Made by a program: the position numbers and the translations under genes. The notes beneath the pieces are model-generated. The model saw only the letters and a program-made list of their open reading frames with translations. It was not told where the DNA came from and made no database searches. Source: Anaerolineaceae bacterium (GTDB lineage Bacteria > Chloroflexota > Anaerolineae > Anaerolineales > Anaerolineaceae). From it: 64,000 nt of DNA. Each line of letters opens with the position of its first letter. Position 1 is the first letter of the stretch. This document shows, in pieces, positions 40,890 to 49,393 of this stretch. The stretch lies in NCBI GenBank assembly GCA_030653365.1, contig JAURZL010000013.1, forward strand, positions 186,001 through 250,000. The letters run 5' to 3'.

Positions 40890-41818
40890 TGGAAAGCTTT
40901 ATTATGGGAACGATGGTAACCTGGTTGGCGATGTCCATTCGCATGTCTACACCTCTTATTTTTGTTGGTTTGGGAGGATTAATTGCTCAGAAAGGTGGAA
41001 TATATAATTTTGGTCTGGAAGGCATGATGTTGTGTGGTGCTTTCTTTGCTTATTACGGCTCTTTTACGACTGGAAGTCCCTGGGTTGGATTGTTGTTGGC
41101 GGTGATTGCAGGTGCTCTTCTCGGATTATTACTAGGATTTACATCAATAACCCTACGTGTCAGCCAACTGGTTATCGGTCTTGGTATTGGAATTTTTGGG
41201 CTGGGTCTTACCAGTTATCTGTACCGTTTGATAGGCACAACTGGTGCTGATCATGTCGCCTCATTATTTCCAACTATAAATGTTCCTTTTTTGAGGAAAA
41301 TTCCATTTATTGGTGAAGTGTTTTTTTCTCATAGTTTTATGGTTTATTTGTGTTTCTTTTTAGTTATCCTGATTGCCTATTATTTTTATCGGACAACCTC
41401 TGGTTTGAGTTTTCGGGCGATTGGAGAGAATCCCCAGGTGGCTGATACTGCAGGAGTGAATGTAATCAGATACCGTTATCTTGCTATTGTTGTCAGTGGA
41501 ATTTTTGCTTCATTGGGTGGCGCTTTTCTTACTTTAACCCAGACAGCTCGCTTTATGGAGAATCTCACCGCAGGGCGTGGCTGGATAGCTTTGGCAGCTG
41601 TAATTCTTGGGAAATATAATCCTTGGGGTGTATTATTAGCATGTTTCTTGTTTGGAGCAGCCGATGCACTTCAAATGCAGGTACAAATTATGGATCTTGG
41701 AATCCCTTATCAATTCTTATTAATGACACCTTATATTCTTGCTATGCTCGCCATGGCTGGTGTAGTAGGAAAGGTTCGATCACCAGCTGCGATGGGGAAA
41801 CCATATATAAAACACTAA
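40889..41818 (+). CDS. BMP-type ABC transporter permease 2 (YufQ/NupQ-like)
   Basis: 309-aa permease paired with the preceding gene. TPLIFVGLGGLIAQKGGIYNFGLEGMML, SQLVIGLGIGIFGLGLTSYLYR, and RGWIALAAVILGKYNPWGVLLACFLFGAAD are conserved in the YufQ branch. One-nucleotide overlap with permease 1 means coupled translation. Together with the ATPase and BMP lipoprotein it completes a four-gene importer. Confidence 0.94.
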   Translation: MESFIMGTMVTWLAMSIRMSTPLIFVGLGGLIAQKGGIYNFGLEGMMLCGAFFAYYGSFTTGSPWVGLLLAVIAGALLGLLLGFTSITLRVSQLVIGLGIGIFGLGLTSYLYRLIGTTGADHVASLFPTINVPFLRKIPFIGEVFFSHSFMVYLCFFLVILIAYYFYRTTSGLSFRAIGENPQVADTAGVNVIRYRYLAIVVSGIFASLGGAFLTLTQTARFMENLTAGRGWIALAAVILGKYNPWGVLLACFLFGAADALQMQVQIMDLGIPYQFLLMTPYILAMLAMAGVVGKVRSPAAMGKPYIKH

Positions 41819-41921
41819 AAATTATCACGATTATATAGTAACGAAATTTTTTTCTCTAAAGAAAATAAAAGTTTCGTGAATACTTATTAGAAATAACAAT
41901 AACAGACAAACCGGAGATCTT

Positions 41922-42884
41922 ATGTTCAGCATTAATCAATTAGCAGTCAAAATCGTCAAAGAAAGAATTCTACCCTTCGCAGAACAATTAAACTGTAAAG
42001 TTATCCATTTAAAAAATGGAGCAACGGTTATCGATATGGGTGTTGATGCTCCAGGAGGATTTCAAGCAGGAAAATTACTCGTGGAAGCAACAATCGGTGG
42101 AATGGGACATGTCGATTTTGGACAGTTTCATTTAGGAGAGTTACATTTTCCATCCATTGATGTTTATATCGATCGACCTGTTGAAGCTACTTTGTCTTCT
42201 CAATTTTCTGGTTGGAAAATGCCTGGGAAGGATATTCCTGGATATATTAATCCAATCGGTTCTGGACCTGCCAGAGCGATTGCAAGAAATGATATATTTT
42301 CTCAATCCTGGCATTATCAGGATATTCATCACGAGACCGTTTTTGCAGCCCAAACACAGGAAATTCCTGATGAGAGTATTGCAGAGATGGTTGCTTCGGC
42401 ATGCAAGATCTCACCTGAAAATGTATATATTCTTGCGACCAAGACAGCCAGCCTGACAGGCTCGATTCAGGTATGTTCACGTACGGTGGAAGCATCGGTT
42501 TGGCGGCTCTATCGCAAAGGATTCGATATTGCAAAGATTATCAGCGGTATGGGAACATGCCCCATAGCTCCTCCGATAAAGGATGAACTCCTGGCGATGG
42601 ATCGTGTCAACACAGCATTATTATATGGCGTAACAGTTCGCTATATAGTCGATTGTGAAGATTCAGAAATAGAAGCGGTCATAAATGAAGTACCTTTCTG
42701 TGCTTCCAGACGATTTGGCGAACGTTTTATAGATATTTTTGAAGAAGGTCATCGGGATTTCTATGTCGTAGATAAGGATATTCATACTGTAGCCCGATAT
42801 GAGATCATGAATTACAACACTGGAAAAATGTTTAGTGGCGGAGTTCTTCGAGAGGATTTGATAAAAGAATCCTTTTACCGATAG
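41922..42884 (+). CDS. mch: Methenyltetrahydromethanopterin cyclohydrolase-like protein
   Basis: 320 aa, the usual length of Mch. N-terminal SINQLAVKIVKERILPFAEQL, then GVDAPGGFQAGKLLVEATIGGMG, NPIGSGPARAI, KTASLTGSIQVCSRTVEASVW and GTCPIAPPIKDELLAMDRVN all fit. Mch opens the methenyl-H4MPT ring to formyl-H4MPT in methanogens and H4MPT-using bacteria. No other H4MPT formyl-branch genes (mtd, ftr, fhc) are in the window. GGAG precedes the ATG. It sits between a purine-type importer and an amidohydrolase, so may instead open a related cyclic amidine. Confidence 0.9.
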   Translation: MFSINQLAVKIVKERILPFAEQLNCKVIHLKNGATVIDMGVDAPGGFQAGKLLVEATIGGMGHVDFGQFHLGELHFPSIDVYIDRPVEATLSSQFSGWKMPGKDIPGYINPIGSGPARAIARNDIFSQSWHYQDIHHETVFAAQTQEIPDESIAEMVASACKISPENVYILATKTASLTGSIQVCSRTVEASVWRLYRKGFDIAKIISGMGTCPIAPPIKDELLAMDRVNTALLYGVTVRYIVDCEDSEIEAVINEVPFCASRRFGERFIDIFEEGHRDFYVVDKDIHTVARYEIMNYNTGKMFSGGVLREDLIKESFYR

Positions 42885-42908
42885 CAAAAATCAATCGACA
42901 GGATGAAA

Positions 42909-44279
42909 ATGAACAAAGTAGATCTAATCATTGAAAATGCAAAGATTCTGGATAAATCGAATTCTAATTGTTCTTCTCCAAATGTGTCCCTGGTTATCGA
43001 TTCTGGAAAAATTCTCATAATTGGTGATCAAAATACACTGAGGACGAATTATGAATCAAACCAGGTTTGGAATGCAGATGGCAAATTGTTGCTTCCAGGT
43101 TTTATTAATACACACTGTCATCTCTTTCAGACTTTCATGCGTGGGCTTGGAAAAGATTTACCCTTTATCCAATGGATGACCAATTCAGTCAGATTGATGA
43201 TGCCCAATATGGATGAAGAATCGATTTATCTGGCTGCAATGGTTGGATGTATGGAGTCGATTCGATCAGGTGTCACGACATTGGTTGACTTTATGTATGC
43301 ACATGTAAAACCACGGTATGCAGATCATGTTTTACAAGCTTTTGATGATTGTGGAATTCGTGGTGTTCTTGCTCGCGGAATGACGGATGTGGATCGACTT
43401 CCTGGTAGTGATGCGAGACCTTCTTCTCACGCCACAGCCGAACAAAGCCTGGCTGAAGTAGATCGATCCCGATCCATGTATACAGGTCATCCAAGAATCA
43501 GTTTTGCACTTGCCCCCAGTGTAATATGGGGGATGACATATGATGGTTTAAAAGAGATTGCAGAATACGCTGTAAAAAATAAAATGCTTGTTTCCATGCA
43601 TATCCTTGAAACAGTAGATGATGATCATTATAGTCTGGAAAAATATGGAAAATCTACCCTGCGAACTCTCGAAGAAATAGGCATTTTAGCTACTGATTTT
43701 CTTGGTGTTCATGCGATTCGGCTTTCAGAAGATGATATTAATTTGTTCAAGCAATATAATTCCAGAATTTCCTATAATCCATTAGCAAATATGATTCTCG
43801 GATCCGGTGTTGCACCGATTGTAAAATTATCGAAACAAGGTATTCCAATTAGCCTTGGTACTGATGGAGCCGCCAGTAATGATAGTCAGAGTCTAATTGA
43901 GGTGATGAAAACAGGTGCACTGTTACAGAAAGTTCATAATCAAGATTCAGCAGCCCTGTCTGCCTGGGAAATATTCTCAATGGCAACCGAACAAGGAGCA
44001 TCCTGTATTAATATGGAGGATAAAATCGGGTCATTGAGGGAAGGCAAGCAAGCTGATATTTTGGCAATTGATTTCCAAAAATCCAACACAACACCATGCT
44101 ATGACCCGATTGCCAGCCTTGTATACTCCGGAAATAGTGAGAATATTGCTGCCGTGTTTGTGGAAGGTGAATTGATTTTTGATCAGGGAAAGTTCACAAA
44201 AGTTAATGAGACCGACATTTTAATAAGAGCTCAACAAAAAGCCAGTGAACTTTTTCACTCATCAATGAAAAATCGGTAA
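42909..44279 (+). CDS. Amidohydrolase (SsnA/TrzA/8-oxoguanine deaminase-like)
   Basis: 456 aa from ATG 42909 (AGGA at correct spacing; an ATG two codons upstream is possible). Metal site: FINTHCHLFQTFMRGLGKD (His69, His71), VSMHILET, GVHAIRL (His) and LGTDGAASND (Asp). The LFQTxxRG and LPFIQWM pattern is shared with hydroxydechloroatrazine ethylaminohydrolase, 8-oxoguanine deaminase and SsnA. Hydrolytic deamination of a heterocyclic ring is the family reaction. Last gene of the BMP/Mch operon. Confidence 0.92.
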   Translation: MNKVDLIIENAKILDKSNSNCSSPNVSLVIDSGKILIIGDQNTLRTNYESNQVWNADGKLLLPGFINTHCHLFQTFMRGLGKDLPFIQWMTNSVRLMMPNMDEESIYLAAMVGCMESIRSGVTTLVDFMYAHVKPRYADHVLQAFDDCGIRGVLARGMTDVDRLPGSDARPSSHATAEQSLAEVDRSRSMYTGHPRISFALAPSVIWGMTYDGLKEIAEYAVKNKMLVSMHILETVDDDHYSLEKYGKSTLRTLEEIGILATDFLGVHAIRLSEDDINLFKQYNSRISYNPLANMILGSGVAPIVKLSKQGIPISLGTDGAASNDSQSLIEVMKTGALLQKVHNQDSAALSAWEIFSMATEQGASCINMEDKIGSLREGKQADILAIDFQKSNTTPCYDPIASLVYSGNSENIAAVFVEGELIFDQGKFTKVNETDILIRAQQKASELFHSSMKNR

Positions 44280-44298
44280 ATAAAACCCTAAAATCTCG

Positions 44299-45519
44299 TT
44301 AATCAGTGTTATTCTCAGACGATGATTGAGTTGTTTTGACCTTATAAACGGCGTCAGCCTGTTCCATTTTTCGATGGGGAGAAAATGGATTTATATCAAT
44401 AATATCGCAATATCCTTTGTCAACCAGCTGCGTTACTACCTCACCAGCGATTGGTGAATTGACGATTGCTGACCGGAAAGACGCTGCTAGGATCAGTCCC
44501 TTTACATCGTTTACCAATCCGAGAAGTGGCATTCCATCATCTGTATAAGTGGTCGGTGCAGTCCATGTGCGTAAAATACGAGCTTTTCTTAAGACAGGAA
44601 AAAATCTGGTTGCCATTTCAGACATCGCTTGTGGCGCAACATGACTAATCGATGAATCAAGGACCTCACCAGGTCGATCAGCCTGAGCAATCAGGAAGTT
44701 CCCTTCCGGGGTTTGTGTTAATGCCAATACTGTCAACTCAGCATCATCGGGTCCATTGATCTCTGTTTCGATGTGGTCTGCTGATGTGACAATATTTCTT
44801 ATTTTTAAACCTGGAAAGCGTTCTGTAACCATAGCTGAAGCTCGAAATGTGTGAATATTCCAGTCATAGCCAATCAATTTGCCTAATTGTCGTGTCCAGG
44901 CTGCTGTTGCTAGAACAACAATTCCGCCAAGAAGATCTCCTTTATTGGTAATAACACCTTTCATTGTTCCACTCTCAATGATAAAACCTGTAACTTCTGT
45001 GTACGTCAGTAAATGAAGTCCCTGCAGGTTGGCTTTTCGTAAGAATGCCCACATTAATAGTAATGGATTTACCTGTCCCTGGTATGATGCATACGTTGCT
45101 CCAAATAGTCCCCGTGGGTCAACCTCAGGTTCAATTTCAGGAATTCTTTCTGGGGGAATATACTCATAAGGGATGCCTGCTTTTGGCAAAATTTCGGAAC
45201 GTTCTCTTGAGTTTTCCCATTGGCTTTCAGAGGATAATAACCGTAATGAAGCCGTTCTTCGAAACTCCATAGACATTTCCAGTTCATCTTCCAATGTATC
45301 AAACCGAGAATAGCCTTTCAAAACCATTGGAATACTATGCTTAATCTCTACATCATTAGACTGTACCATTCCAAAATTTGCACCAGAAGCACCGGTCCCC
45401 ACATGTTTTTGTTCCACCAATGCAACCTTATAACCAGCTTTTGTTAAGTGATAGGCAATCGAACATCCTACCACACCTGCACCTACAATAATTACATCGA
45501 ATGTAGTTGTTTTCTTCAT
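44299..45519 (-). CDS. FAD-dependent amine oxidoreductase, DAO family (HcnC/SoxB-like subunit)
   Basis: 406 aa. N-terminal FAD Rossmann motif DVIIVGAGVVGCSIAYHLTKAGYKVALVE, ATAAWTRQLG, and LRTWTAPTTYTDDGMPLLG near the C-terminus are typical of the DAO/sarcosine oxidase beta fold. It overlaps the B subunit gene by 4 nt (ATGA). The arrangement A (2Fe-2S) - B (NAD/FAD + BFD) - C (DAO) is that of hydrogen cyanide synthase, opine oxidase and D-hydroxyproline dehydrogenases. N-methyl amino acid oxidation is favoured by the neighbouring pterin C1 genes. Confidence 0.93.
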   Translation of the reverse strand: MKKTTTFDVIIVGAGVVGCSIAYHLTKAGYKVALVEQKHVGTGASGANFGMVQSNDVEIKHSIPMVLKGYSRFDTLEDELEMSMEFRRTASLRLLSSESQWENSRERSEILPKAGIPYEYIPPERIPEIEPEVDPRGLFGATYASYQGQVNPLLLMWAFLRKANLQGLHLLTYTEVTGFIIESGTMKGVITNKGDLLGGIVVLATAAWTRQLGKLIGYDWNIHTFRASAMVTERFPGLKIRNIVTSADHIETEINGPDDAELTVLALTQTPEGNFLIAQADRPGEVLDSSISHVAPQAMSEMATRFFPVLRKARILRTWTAPTTYTDDGMPLLGLVNDVKGLILAASFRSAIVNSPIAGEVVTQLVDKGYCDIIDINPFSPHRKMEQADAVYKVKTTQSSSENNTD

Positions 45520-46931
45520 TGTGTCACCACTGAATGTGAGTTTTCTTCAATTCTCTCAATAAATAATGGATGAACAGGTGGTCGAATATTGAGAAATTGG
45601 CTCTCCTCCACCGTTCTACCAGTTTCTGTTGCTAATATATGAGCGAGAATTGATCCGCATGTTCGACCCTGACAATATCCCATACCACTACGGGTGATGT
45701 TCTTGATATCTGTAACACTTTGAGCACCATAGGAAATCGCTTTTTTTACCTCGGATAGTTTCACCTGTTCACACCTGCAAATAATCGTATCCGGATCAGC
45801 TAATTCATACAAACCAGCTGGAATAGTGAATACCTCAGCAAGCATTCTGGCAAAACGCTGCTCTCGTTTCAGATTTCTGGAATCGTGTAGGATTTGATCC
45901 TTTGATAAAAACCCAAGTTCCCATGCAATTCTATTCGTGGCAATTTTTGCTTCTAACATGGCTAATTCTGCTCCTCCAATTCCTGCACAATCTCCAATTG
46001 CATATATTCCAGCTAATGAGGTTTCACAATATTCATTTCTCTCAGGAACATAAATGCTCTCTGCAGTTGAATATTTCATTTTACAATTTATCAATCGGAA
46101 AAATTCTGTACTGGGGGTCAATCCGAATCCAACAATCAATGAATCAATTTCGTGAGATTGACAGGACTCTTTTATGGGATTTCCCTTTTCGTCAATTTTT
46201 GCGATGACTACTTCTTCAACTTTATGATTACCATTTGCTCGTATTACACTCCAGCCTAACTTGTAAGTGACTTTGGATTTTATCAAAGATCTTGCATATC
46301 CAAATCCTTCTAGCATCCTTTCCCATTGACCCCATACTGTTGGCAAATGAGAAATACCTTTTCGTAACAATCCGGTTCCACATTCCAATACCCCAATCAC
46401 CTGTGCTCCTGCGTCAGCGAGGTTTGCGGCTGTGGCTAATTGTAAAGGCCCCGAACCGCTTAATAGAACTTTTTTGCCCGGTAAAATGCCTTGATTCTTG
46501 ATCATGATCTGAGCTGCTCCGGCTGTCATTACACCGGGTAAATCCCACCCTGGAAAGGCGATAGATCGATCATACGCACCTGTTGCGACAATAATATGAG
46601 GTGCTTCTAATTGAGAAGAATGATTATCCCTAATGTAAGCAACTTGCCATAATTTACTCTTCAGGTTATGGAAAATTCCCCATACAGTGGTGTTCGATAA
46701 AAACTGAATTGATGTTTTCTTCAATTCTGAAAATAAGAAATTTGCTTTTTGATGTTGGGAATTATGACCTTCATCATTGAATTCTTTTGGAATTTGTTTG
46801 TAATATTGTCCACCGGGTAAAGAACAGCTATCAATTAATGTAACTTCAACACCAAAATATGCAGCACTTACAGCAGCTTGAATTCCTGCCGGGCCAGCAC
46901 CAATTACGATCAAGTCTGTTTTGTTATTCAT
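45516..46931 (-). CDS. FAD/NAD-binding oxidoreductase with BFD 2Fe-2S domain (HcnB-like subunit)
   Basis: 471 aa. Dinucleotide fold DLIVIGAGPAGIQAAVSAAYFG, SLPGGQYYKQIP, IVATGAYDRSIAFPGWDLPGVMTAG and IYAIGDCAGIGGAELA. The C-terminus (about 385-440) carries the four-Cys bacterioferritin-associated ferredoxin-type cluster: CRCEQVKLSEV and MGYCQGRTCG. It passes electrons between the DAO subunit and the small ferredoxin-like subunit. Overlaps both neighbours by 4 nt. Confidence 0.94.
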   Translation of the reverse strand: MNNKTDLIVIGAGPAGIQAAVSAAYFGVEVTLIDSCSLPGGQYYKQIPKEFNDEGHNSQHQKANFLFSELKKTSIQFLSNTTVWGIFHNLKSKLWQVAYIRDNHSSQLEAPHIIVATGAYDRSIAFPGWDLPGVMTAGAAQIMIKNQGILPGKKVLLSGSGPLQLATAANLADAGAQVIGVLECGTGLLRKGISHLPTVWGQWERMLEGFGYARSLIKSKVTYKLGWSVIRANGNHKVEEVVIAKIDEKGNPIKESCQSHEIDSLIVGFGLTPSTEFFRLINCKMKYSTAESIYVPERNEYCETSLAGIYAIGDCAGIGGAELAMLEAKIATNRIAWELGFLSKDQILHDSRNLKREQRFARMLAEVFTIPAGLYELADPDTIICRCEQVKLSEVKKAISYGAQSVTDIKNITRSGMGYCQGRTCGSILAHILATETGRTVEESQFLNIRPPVHPLFIERIEENSHSVVTQ

Positions 46932-47233
46932 GATTTTTTTCCATCACCGGTTTCAATGACCATCATATTTTCAACAGGTGTTTGACAGGCGCGAACGTTC
47001 GGAACACCATTAATTGTTACCAGGCATTCATAACATATTCCCATGCCACAATATATTCCTGAAGAGTTGGCTGTCTTGTGTTTTCGATTGAATGTTGTGA
47101 TTCCTTCCTCATGTAATACAGTTGAGACAAGTTCACCTTCGAAAGCGGTTACCTTGTTTTGATTGATCATAATTTCAACAGGTCTCCCTCTTTCAAGAAT
47201 GCTTTGCTTTGACGATGATTTTGTAATGCGCAT
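46928..47233 (-). CDS. 2Fe-2S ferredoxin-like subunit (HcnA/SoxA-N-like)
   Basis: 101-aa [2Fe-2S] protein of the Fer2_4 group. GRPVEIMINQNKVTAFEGE is the beta-grasp start. IYCGMGICYECLVTINGVPNVRACQTPV has the C-x4-C-x2-C ... C cluster ligands. First of the three subunit genes. Some residues preceding GRPVEI are charged and variable. It probably accepts electrons from the B subunit for delivery to the quinone pool or a ferredoxin. Confidence 0.92.
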   Translation of the reverse strand: MRITKSSSKQSILERGRPVEIMINQNKVTAFEGELVSTVLHEEGITTFNRKHKTANSSGIYCGMGICYECLVTINGVPNVRACQTPVENMMVIETGDGKKS

Positions 47234-47304
47234 TTTACCTGCCTTTTATGTGATTAAGATTGAAAAATTTTCTTTGGATTTTTTGTTTTTTATATCATTG
47301 ATTA

Positions 47305-48165
47305 TTATTTTTCTTGATGAGATCGCCAATGTTTAAGAAATCTACGACAAGCCGGGTCACGTTCTGTCAACATATCCATTGCACGAACACTTGAAATTAG
47401 CCCTTCAATTCCAGGATTGATAAAGGCTGCATCCAAACCCCAGGATAAGGCACCTAAAAGGTACGCCAGATGAATATGATCGCGGTCAGGCATATTGCTG
47501 CCAGCATTTCCTATTCCCAGTTGAGAGGTGATTCCTTTTTCGTGTAAGATTGCCAAAGTTTTAAGAGTTATTTGATAGGAATTTTTCTCCAGGAGAGCAA
47601 CTGGCATACAGATCGCATCGATAACAATATCTTCTTTTGGAATTCCTATCCCCAGACAAGCTTCGATAATAATTTCTGCCTCAGAAATTCGTTCTTCAAC
47701 CGTCATAGGAACGCCTGAAGTTTGATTCCCCATCGGCATTCCTGCAACAACAGTATTATATTTTTTTGCTATCGGCAATAAGGTTTCTAATACGGATTGT
47801 TCTGCAGTTACTGTCCAAATAATCGATTTGTAAGGGCTTAAAGCAGCTAAAGCCGCTTCAATTGCTTCAGGATTACGGGTATCCAAACCAACTGGTAATT
47901 CTGTTTCAGCATGAATTGCTTTTGCCAGCTTTGGCAATAACTCTACTTCATTAATGGCAGGATGAGAAATAAGAATTGCCGTCATATCTGTTCCCACGGT
48001 CTTACCCCATTTTGCCAACTCTAGAAAATAATCAATTTTTCCTTCACTTAATGGAGCTATGATGTTTTCTGGTTTATTAATTACATGCAATTGATCGTTG
48101 ATCAGCATGGTGGGAAATCCTGGGCCGAATTCCAATGTTCCATTTTTTGAGGTTAATGTTGTCAT
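47305..48165 (-). CDS. Pterin-dependent methyltransferase-like protein (MeTr/AcsE, DHPS fold)
   Basis: 286 aa with the dihydropteroate synthase-like TIM barrel of methyltetrahydrofolate:corrinoid methyltransferase. LPVGLDTRNPEAIEAALAAL matches the LCLDSTN strand of MeTr, GNQTSGVPMTVEER the TxxxxGxP segment, and IGNAGSNMPDRDHIHLAYLLGA followed by WGLDAAFINP the LSNVSxxxxxR and GLDAAI segments. No corrinoid protein gene is nearby. It may transfer a methyl group from a tetrahydropterin, or onto it, as part of demethylation of the oxidised amine. 71 nt upstream of the 2Fe-2S gene. Confidence 0.85.
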   Translation of the reverse strand: MTTLTSKNGTLEFGPGFPTMLINDQLHVINKPENIIAPLSEGKIDYFLELAKWGKTVGTDMTAILISHPAINEVELLPKLAKAIHAETELPVGLDTRNPEAIEAALAALSPYKSIIWTVTAEQSVLETLLPIAKKYNTVVAGMPMGNQTSGVPMTVEERISEAEIIIEACLGIGIPKEDIVIDAICMPVALLEKNSYQITLKTLAILHEKGITSQLGIGNAGSNMPDRDHIHLAYLLGALSWGLDAAFINPGIEGLISSVRAMDMLTERDPACRRFLKHWRSHQEK

Positions 48166-48280
48166 ATTTTTTCAGAATTTTCCTTGAGTGGATTTAACAC
48201 TTATATAGAGTGGAAACCATTTAAAAAAGGTTTTAATGGTCAAATTAAAAATAGAAATAAAAGAAATTAAGAATAGTAAT

Positions 48281-49234
48281 TTATTCATTTCCCTTAATAA
48301 TCGAGAAAACATCCTTGAGCATCGTGATATTTTTTTCAAGTCCTGGGGTTGTGATATTCAACATAAAAATATCAAGTTTATAATCTTTGGTCATTTGATT
48401 AACCATCATGCGGCACTCTGCAGGTGTTCCTGCCACTTTGTATCGTTTTATCATATCATGCGTTATTAATTTCGCTACTTCATCAGTGCCACCTGTTTCT
48501 AAAGCTAATTGGAGGTTTTTTATTTCATCTTCATCTAGAAACCCAGCCAGTTGTCTTTCAGGAGTATCTTTTAAAACATACGGAAAAAGTCGTGTAGAAT
48601 CCTCAATCATTTTCTCTGAATAGGCCATCCGATCCATATAAATTCGTAATGGTTTGTTTTCATATTGATCAATCAGATCAACGGCTGGACGAATGTCAGA
48701 TTTCACCATCAAAAGTACTCCATCTGCGATTTGACCTGATAATTGGAGCATGTGCTTTCCTCTGGCTGCAATCCAGATGGGAATTGTTTGTTTCCCTAAT
48801 TCAAGGTGAGCATTATTAAGAGAAAATTTCTTTCCCTGCCAATTAATCGTTTCACCAGACCATAATAATCTACAAATTTCTATGCTTTCTTTAACCATCG
48901 ATAACGGAGATTCCCGTTCAATTGCGAATGTATCTAAAACAATCGAACCACCGGCTACCATAATGAGTACGGCTCTTCCCTCACTAATTTGATTTAGGGT
49001 CGCCAAAGCTACCGCTGTAACCGCTGGGTGACGGGTGTAAGCATTAGTCACTGGGCCAATTTGAATGGATTTTGTTTCCCGGGAAATTGCTCCCAGTGTT
49101 ACATAGACATCCGGGGTCATACCCTCATCTGCCAGTAAACAATATTCATACCCGATAGATTCTGCAGCTTGAACGAGCTCAATAATTTCAAATACTGGCA
49201 TTACTGGAATAATATTAATTCCTAATTTAATCAT
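48281..49234 (-). CDS. LLM flavin/F420-type oxidoreductase, Mer-like
   Basis: 317 aa, luciferase-like monooxygenase fold. The N-terminal part, ESIGYEYCLLADEGMTPDVY and QIGPVTNAYTRHPAVTAVALATLN, resembles methylenetetrahydromethanopterin reductase (Mer) more than monooxygenases, as does IPIWIAARGKHMLQLSGQIADG. Mer uses F420 to reduce methylene- to methyl-H4MPT. Downstream MeTr-like protein could use the product. Whether the cofactor is F420 or FMN cannot be told here. Starts at 49234, 159 nt after the DAO gene. Confidence 0.82.
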   Translation of the reverse strand: MIKLGINIIPVMPVFEIIELVQAAESIGYEYCLLADEGMTPDVYVTLGAISRETKSIQIGPVTNAYTRHPAVTAVALATLNQISEGRAVLIMVAGGSIVLDTFAIERESPLSMVKESIEICRLLWSGETINWQGKKFSLNNAHLELGKQTIPIWIAARGKHMLQLSGQIADGVLLMVKSDIRPAVDLIDQYENKPLRIYMDRMAYSEKMIEDSTRLFPYVLKDTPERQLAGFLDEDEIKNLQLALETGGTDEVAKLITHDMIKRYKVAGTPAECRMMVNQMTKDYKLDIFMLNITTPGLEKNITMLKDVFSIIKGNE

Positions 49235-49393
49235 GGTTGGGCTCGCTTTTTAAACTTAAAATTTGAAAATTAAAATTGATTTTAGTTTTGGAGGACATTT
49301 TTGATGCAGACAGAATTAAATCACACTGCTTTGTATTCGTCAAACCAACCGATGGTTATCCCATTTGGTAAAATCATTCATCATTATTCATTC

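Noticed and set aside
41836..41877. CGAAA ... TTTCG inverted arms before mch
   Set aside because: Short arms with a long A/T-rich interior; neither a convincing terminator nor a riboswitch.
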